Part shown: piece by piece, positions 60,001 through 64,000 of the stretch
Layout of the letters: every line of letters starts with the position of its first letter
How positions within the stretch are numbered: position 1 is the first letter of the stretch
Source of the DNA: Litoribaculum gwangyangense
GTDB lineage: Bacteria > Bacteroidota > Bacteroidia > Flavobacteriales > Flavobacteriaceae
Direction: 5' to 3'
DNA: 64,000 nucleotides
Assembly: GCF_039543505.1 (NCBI RefSeq)
Contig: NZ_BAABJW010000004.1
Location: 372,001-436,000, forward strand
Position numbers and translations under genes: made by a program
Notes under the pieces: model-generated
Databases searched by the model: none
Told to the model about the DNA's origin: nothing
What the model saw: only the letters and a program-made list of their open reading frames with translations

Positions 60001-61316
60001 AACTTAAATTATCAGATAAGAAAACGGGTATTTTATTAAGTACTAATAATATTCCTTATGGCTCAACCATATATATAAAGAGTGGTGACCAATTGAATAA
60101 AGGTGATATTGTTTGTACTTGGGATCCATATAACGGTGTTATTATTTCAGAGTTTGCTGGTAAAGTGAAGTATGAAAATATCGAACAAGGTATGACTTAC
60201 CAAGTTGAAATTGATGAGCAAACTGGTTTCCAGGAAAAGGTGATTTCTGAGTCTAGAAACAAGAAATTAATTCCAACACTTCATATTGAAGATGGTAAAG
60301 GGGAAACGATACGTTCTTATAACCTACCAGTAGGCGCTCACTTAATGATTGACGATGGAGAGAAAATTAATGTTGGTAAAATATTAGTTAAAATACCTCG
60401 TAAGTCTGCAAAAGCCGGTGATATTACTGGAGGTTTACCCCGTGTAACAGAGTTGTTCGAAGCACGTAACCCTTCTAATCCAGCGGTTGTAAGTGAAATT
60501 GATGGTGTTGTTTCTTTCGGAAAAATCAAACGTGGTAACCGCGAAATCATTGTAGAATCTAAGTTAGGCGAGGTTAAAAAATACCTAGTAAAATTATCCA
60601 ATCAAATTCTTGTTCAAGAAAATGATTATGTAAAAGCGGGTATGCCTTTGTCTGATGGTTCTGTTACTCCTGACGATATTTTGAATATCAAAGGACCTTC
60701 CGCGGTTCAGCAGTATTTGGTGAATGAAGTACAAGAAGTGTATCGTTTACAAGGTGTAAAAATTAATGACAAGCATTTTGAAGTTGTTGTAAGACAAATG
60801 ATGCGTAAAGTACAAATTATTGATTCTGGAGATACCTTATTCCTAGAAGATCAATTAGTACACAAAGCAGATTTTATCAAGGAAAATGATGATATCTTCG
60901 GGATGAAAGTGGTTGAAGACGCTGGAGATTCTAGCAACCTTAAACCTGGTCAAATTATTTCACCTCGTGAGTTAAGAGACGAAAATTCCATTTTAAGACG
61001 TGAAGATAAAAGCCTTGTTGTGGCTAGAGATGCTAAACCAGCTACTGCTACACCAATACTGCAAGGTATTACCAGAGCGTCACTTCAAACGAAATCATTT
61101 ATCTCTGCGGCATCGTTCCAAGAAACAACCAAGGTTCTTAATGAGGCTGCCGTTGCAGGTAAAGTAGATGATTTAGAAGGTTTGAAGGAAAATGTGATTG
61201 TTGGACACAGAATTCCTGCAGGAACAGGTATGAGACGATACAATGATATCATTGTAGGCTCTAAAGAAGAGTTCGACCAAATGATGCAAGTAAAACAAGA
61301 ATTAAATTATAACTAA
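57015..61316 (+). CDS. rpoC: DNA-directed RNA polymerase subunit beta'
   Basis: 1,433 residues. N-terminal zinc site [20 protein letters not shown] (about 67-86), lid/rudder region [20 protein letters not shown], the absolutely conserved catalytic [15 protein letters not shown] (about 474-488) binding Mg2+, trigger-loop region MRGLMAKP, a second Cys set ([19 protein letters not shown]) and the C-terminal LGFTG-like part. A partial lineage-typical insertion lies around residues 970-1140 (sandwich-barrel domain). Last gene of the main operon before DUF3467; followed by a hairpin at 61324. Confidence 0.98.
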   Translation: [1433 protein letters not shown]

Positions 61317-61323
61317 CAAATGT

Positions 61324-61352
61324 CATTCCCGCGAAAGCGGGAATGCTTTTTT
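61324..61352 (+). terminator. CATTCCCGC palindrome acting as terminator
   Basis: CATTCCCGC, GAAA, GCGGGAATG: a perfect 9-bp stem followed by CTTTTTT. It belongs to the dispersed palindrome family (see 48457) but here has a T run, so it can end rpoC transcripts. The next gene starts 15 bases after. Confidence 0.75.
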
Positions 61353-61366
61353 ATAACATAGTTGTT

Positions 61367-61687
61367 ATGGCAAATGATAAGGATAACCAAAAAAAAACAG
61401 GACAAATAAATATCGAATTGGATGAAAAAGTAGCTGAAGGAATTTATTCTAACTTAGCAATAATCAATCATTCGGTTTCTGAGTTTGTTGTTGATTTTGT
61501 AAGCATTATGCCAGGGATTCCAAAAAGTAAAGTAAAGTCTAGAATTATCCTAACACCACAACATGCGAAGCGTTTACTAAAAGCTTTAGGTGACAATGTT
61601 GCTAGATTTGAGAATGCACATGGGGAAATTAAGGATTACGAGCAACCACCAATTCCTTTGAATTTTGGGCCAACGGGTCAGGCTTAA
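61367..61687 (+). CDS. DUF3467 domain protein
   Basis: 106 residues from the ATG at 61367 (the frame opens at 61343 inside the rpoC hairpin). It runs MANDKDNQKKTGQINIELDE, EGIYSNLAIINHSVSEFVVD, GIPKSKVKSRIILTPQHAKR and ends in PPIPLNFGPTGQA. Small, cytoplasmic, no known function; the family is nearly always found after rpoC in Bacteroidota, which hints at a link to transcription or translation. A fragment of a second, diverged copy of its end lies 67 bases downstream. Confidence 0.85.
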   Translation: MANDKDNQKKTGQINIELDEKVAEGIYSNLAIINHSVSEFVVDFVSIMPGIPKSKVKSRIILTPQHAKRLLKALGDNVARFENAHGEIKDYEQPPIPLNFGPTGQA

Positions 61688-61753
61688 AAAATTGGTAAAA
61701 TACTTGTAAGAGTTTTATTTAATTAGGTTGATTGAAATATTTCAATTGGCAAA

Positions 61754-61795
61754 ATTCCTCAGCCGCTAAATTTTGGTCCCACTGGACAAGCATAA
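61754..61795 (+). pseudogene. remnant of a second DUF3467 gene (C-terminal end)
   Basis: The last 13 codons before TAA read IPQPLNFGPTGQA, nearly the tail of the intact gene (IPLNFGPTGQA), but six consecutive codons differ only at the third base. No start or long frame precedes it. See the finding for detail. Confidence 0.6.
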
Positions 61796-61799
61796 ACAA

Positions 61800-61827
61800 A
61801 AAAGCCTATAAATTTTTTTATAGGCTT
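61800..61827. terminator. bidirectional intrinsic terminator
   Basis: AAAGCCTATAAA and TTTATAGGCTTT pair (12 bp) around a four-T loop. It separates the DUF3467 remnant from the convergent Fe-S protein gene. Confidence 0.85.
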
Positions 61828-61834
61828 TATTGTT

Positions 61835-62062
61835 TTAAGCAACTTTTTTATTGTAATGAAATTTTAATGCGCCAGAAGGACACTTTCTTATTTGCTTTAT
61901 GATTCTATTTGCTGGAGCGCCATCTAAATCAATCCATGGGATTACTGAATCTCTAAACACATTTGAGAGCCCTTTGGCACATTGGTCAGCATGAATACAT
62001 ACACAAGGATCATAGGTTACTGTTATATCAGCATTCCTAAAAATGTTGGGAATAGTTTCCAT
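61835..62062 (-). CDS. (4Fe-4S) mono-cluster binding protein
   Basis: 75 residues. ITVTYDPCVCIHADQCAKGL (about 13-32) has a Cys cluster and HADQC, and later KCPSGALKFHY (about 60-70); these are the pattern of the Fer4_19 domain, which binds a single [4Fe-4S] cluster with three or four Cys. Cytoplasmic electron carrier of unknown partner. The start is ATG. The 165 bases upstream (to 62227) are empty of genes and promoters I can recognise. Confidence 0.86.
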   Translation of the reverse strand: METIPNIFRNADITVTYDPCVCIHADQCAKGLSNVFRDSVIPWIDLDGAPANRIIKQIRKCPSGALKFHYNKKVA

Positions 62063-62227
62063 AAACAGAAGATTATTTTGGGGTTCTTATTAAGTTACAA
62101 TCAATAATCTAAATATTAAATCGATTAAATGTACAAAAATTACGATTAAAAGTAATATTTTTAATTGATTTTCGATGAAATGCAGATATTAAGTCCTGTT
62201 TTGAAGTATAAATGTACCTATTGAAAA

Positions 62228-63127
62228 TTATTCTAAATCAAAGCTTATGGGTAATGAAAATTTAAAATCTTGAAATTCCCCATCTTTTTTTCCAGGTTTC
62301 CATGCCTTTAAATTATTAAAGATTCTCAAAGCTTCTTTTGATAATTCTTCATGAGGGGATCTCAAAATCCTCACATCATCAACGTCACCGTTTTTTTTGA
62401 CTGTAAATGATATGTATACTTTTCCTTCAATTCCCATACTGATCATATTTCTAGGATATTTCAAATTTATGGATAAAAATCTTGAGATTTCAGAGTAACC
62501 GCCTTCATATTCCGGATTAATAATGTAGTTTACATACTCAATTTCATTGCCTTCTTCATTATAAAAATGTCCAGATATTAACTCGCCTTCATCATAAACA
62601 TCATACCTTTTCAAGGTTCCATTTTCAAAATAAGTCTTTAAATCACCATGTAAATTACCATCTTTATAATTTTCGTCAAATTGTAATTGTCCATTTTCAA
62701 AAAAAGTTTTGCTAGAACCATTTAACTTATTATCATAATAATTAAAAATACTTCTTGTTTTACCGCTATTATAATATGTTTTTCCTATACTGTCGAGTTT
62801 GTTGAGCTTGTAGTGGTATACATATTTAATATTTCCATCATCAAAATAGCCTCTATTGAAACCGTTTTTTGTGAAAAATTTATGGCTAGATTGTATACTT
62901 TTAATGTTTATGTATTCTGTTTCGCTAATTAAATGATGTTCTATTGAATATAATTTTACAATCCCACAGCCACTTATACTATCCTTATAGGCATGAATTT
63001 CATATTTAACAGCATCAATTTTATCAACCAGTTTATTACTATCAGATAAATATAGCGTATCAATTTTTTGTTGTGAAAATATACTTATAGAATTAAAAAT
63101 GAAAATTAGGTAAATCAAGTATTTCAT
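62228..63127 (-). CDS. secreted protein with MORN-like repeats and TonB C-terminal domain
   Basis: 299 residues. Signal peptide (LIYLIFIFNSISIFSQ). Residues ~90-200 carry repeated G.Y..NG(K/Q)L... units of the MORN_2/toxin-antitoxin YwqK kind: NGFNRGYFDDGNIKYVYHY, NSGKTRSIFNYYDNKLNG, FFENGQLQFDENYKDGNLHG and YFENGTLKRYDVYDEGELIS. From about 215 comes a TonB_C domain (YPRNMISMGIEGKVYISFTV, WKPGKKDG). No N-terminal membrane helix of a true TonB, so it may be a periplasmic or surface protein that only borrows the domain. It lies 11 bases after prfC on the same strand. Confidence 0.82.
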   Translation of the reverse strand: MKYLIYLIFIFNSISIFSQQKIDTLYLSDSNKLVDKIDAVKYEIHAYKDSISGCGIVKLYSIEHHLISETEYINIKSIQSSHKFFTKNGFNRGYFDDGNIKYVYHYKLNKLDSIGKTYYNSGKTRSIFNYYDNKLNGSSKTFFENGQLQFDENYKDGNLHGDLKTYFENGTLKRYDVYDEGELISGHFYNEEGNEIEYVNYIINPEYEGGYSEISRFLSINLKYPRNMISMGIEGKVYISFTVKKNGDVDDVRILRSPHEELSKEALRIFNNLKAWKPGKKDGEFQDFKFSLPISFDLE

Positions 63128-63137
63128 AATAATACTT

Positions 63138-64000
63138 TTAAAATTCAGAAGTAAAATGTAGTTTGATATTTGGATATTTTTGCTGGGTCATTTGTAATGA
63201 AAATGGTGAATCGGCTAAAAATACTAATTGGTTTTGTTTGTCTTTAGCTAAAAATCGTTGCTTTACTCTAACAAATTCTTTGTATTCTTCAGTTTTTGAA
63301 TTCTTAGGATCTATCCAACAAGCTTTATAAACATTAAGATTTTCATAAGTACATTTGGCACCATACTCATGCTCTAATCTATACTGAATAACTTCATATT
63401 GTAAAGCACCTACAGTTCCTATTACTTTTCTACCATTAAGTTCTAAAGTGAATAATTGCGCAACACCTTCATCCATTAATTGGTCTATTCCTTTAAAAAG
63501 TTGTTTGGATTTTAATGGGTCTGCATTATTAATATATCTAAAATGCTCTGGTGAAAAGCTGGGGATACCTTTGTAGTTTATATTTTCGCCTTCACTCAGA
63601 GTGTCACCAATTTTAAAATTTCCAGTATCATGTAAACCAACAATATCTCCGGGATAAGATATATCTACAATTTCTTTTTTCTCTGCAAAAAAGGCATTGG
63701 GGCTCGAAAACTTCATCTTTTTGTTATGCCTTACATGAAGATAAGCTTTATTTCTTTCAAATTTTCCTGAAACAATTTTTACAAATGCCAAACGGTCTCT
63801 ATGATTGGGGTCCATATTGGCATGAATTTTAAAAACAAAACCTGTGAATTTATCTTCCTTTGGTTCAACCAACCGTTCTTCGCTTTGTTTCGGTCTTGGT
63901 TTAGGGGCAATTTCTACAAAACAATCCAATAATTCGCGAACTCCAAAATTATTTAAAGCCGAACCAAAAAATACAGGTTGTAATTTTCCATTTAGGTAAT
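63138..64000 (-). CDS. prfC: peptide chain release factor 3, C-terminal part
   Basis: The frame continues past the window's end, so the first ~240 residues, with the GTPase motifs, are missing. What remains starts YLNGKLQPVFFGSALNNFGV and continues with PKEDKFTGFVFKIHANMDPN, HRDRLAFVKIVSGKFERNK, DIVGLHDTGNFKIGDTL and VGTVGALQYEVIQYRLEHEY, all from EF-G-like domains II and III of RF3. RF3 recycles RF1/RF2 after termination. The last residues QMTQQKYPNIKLHFTSEF are normal for the family. Confidence 0.95.
   Translation of the reverse strand, partial: YLNGKLQPVFFGSALNNFGVRELLDCFVEIAPKPRPKQSEERLVEPKEDKFTGFVFKIHANMDPNHRDRLAFVKIVSGKFERNKAYLHVRHNKKMKFSSPNAFFAEKKEIVDISYPGDIVGLHDTGNFKIGDTLSEGENINYKGIPSFSPEHFRYINNADPLKSKQLFKGIDQLMDEGVAQLFTLELNGRKVIGTVGALQYEVIQYRLEHEYGAKCTYENLNVYKACWIDPKNSKTEEYKEFVRVKQRFLAKDKQNQLVFLADSPFSLQMTQQKYPNIKLHFTSEF

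Overview
The window is AT-rich chromosomal DNA from a member of the Bacteroidota, very probably a marine-type flavobacterium (Flavobacteriaceae). The evidence: a tmRNA tag reading GENNYALAA; recurrent TAnnTTTG promoter boxes with an upstream TTG about 18-22 bases away; almost no Shine-Dalgarno sequences except a strong one before rpsU; a 44-residue ribosomal protein Thx; families such as DUF2851, DUF3467, DUF1343/NamZ and Sortilin/BNR proteins; and many TTG/GTG starts.

Layout. 1-3.3 kb: end of a sugar operon (GH13 amylase fragment, PfkB sugar kinase, GH13_18 sucrose-phosphorylase-like enzyme) with a perfect LacI-type palindrome before the kinase. 3.4-7.2 kb: a large secreted beta-propeller protein and ssrA. 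7.4-13.4 kb: mixed housekeeping (Lys1-like dehydrogenase, lipoprotein, CDGSH protein, kdsA, typA). 13.6-20.5 kb: a surface-glycan cluster with two tandem Wzx-like flippases, a phosphoethanolamine-transferase-like enzyme and three glycosyltransferases. 20.5-26.2 kb: ftsE, a 1,000-residue secreted TPR protein and an outer-membrane beta-barrel. 26.3-46.4 kb: mixed metabolism and envelope genes, including namZ, a LolE-like permease, a cysteine synthase/CBS-type enzyme, yaaA, Thx, an ECF sigma/anti-sigma/fasciclin module, a K+ channel, an AGCS symporter and an acyl-CoA dehydrogenase. 46.4-61.7 kb: the translation/transcription core, rpsU - Xer recombinase - hpf - tRNA-Thr/Tyr/Gly/Thr - tuf - tRNA-Trp - secE - nusG - rplKAJL - rpoBC - DUF3467. 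61.8-64 kb: a small Fe-S protein, a TonB-C/MORN-like protein and the C-terminal part of RF3.

How genes work together. The first operon would split sucrose (or a related glucoside) into glucose-1-phosphate plus fructose and phosphorylate the fructose. The glycan cluster would build, flip and decorate a surface polysaccharide, although no polymerase or priming transferase is present here. The tRNA-tuf-sec-nus-rpl-rpo block has the classical bacterial order, including the same four tRNAs found before tufB in E. coli.

No mobile element, CRISPR array or defence system was seen. The most interesting observations are: the rpsU Shine-Dalgarno in a lineage that normally hides its anti-SD; the terminator-like hairpin at the predicted start of the tRNA-tuf transcript; a synonymously diverged fragment of a second DUF3467 gene; the tandem flippases; dispersed CATTCC-type palindromes; the sugar-operon operator; and a Thx gene overlapping its convergent neighbour.
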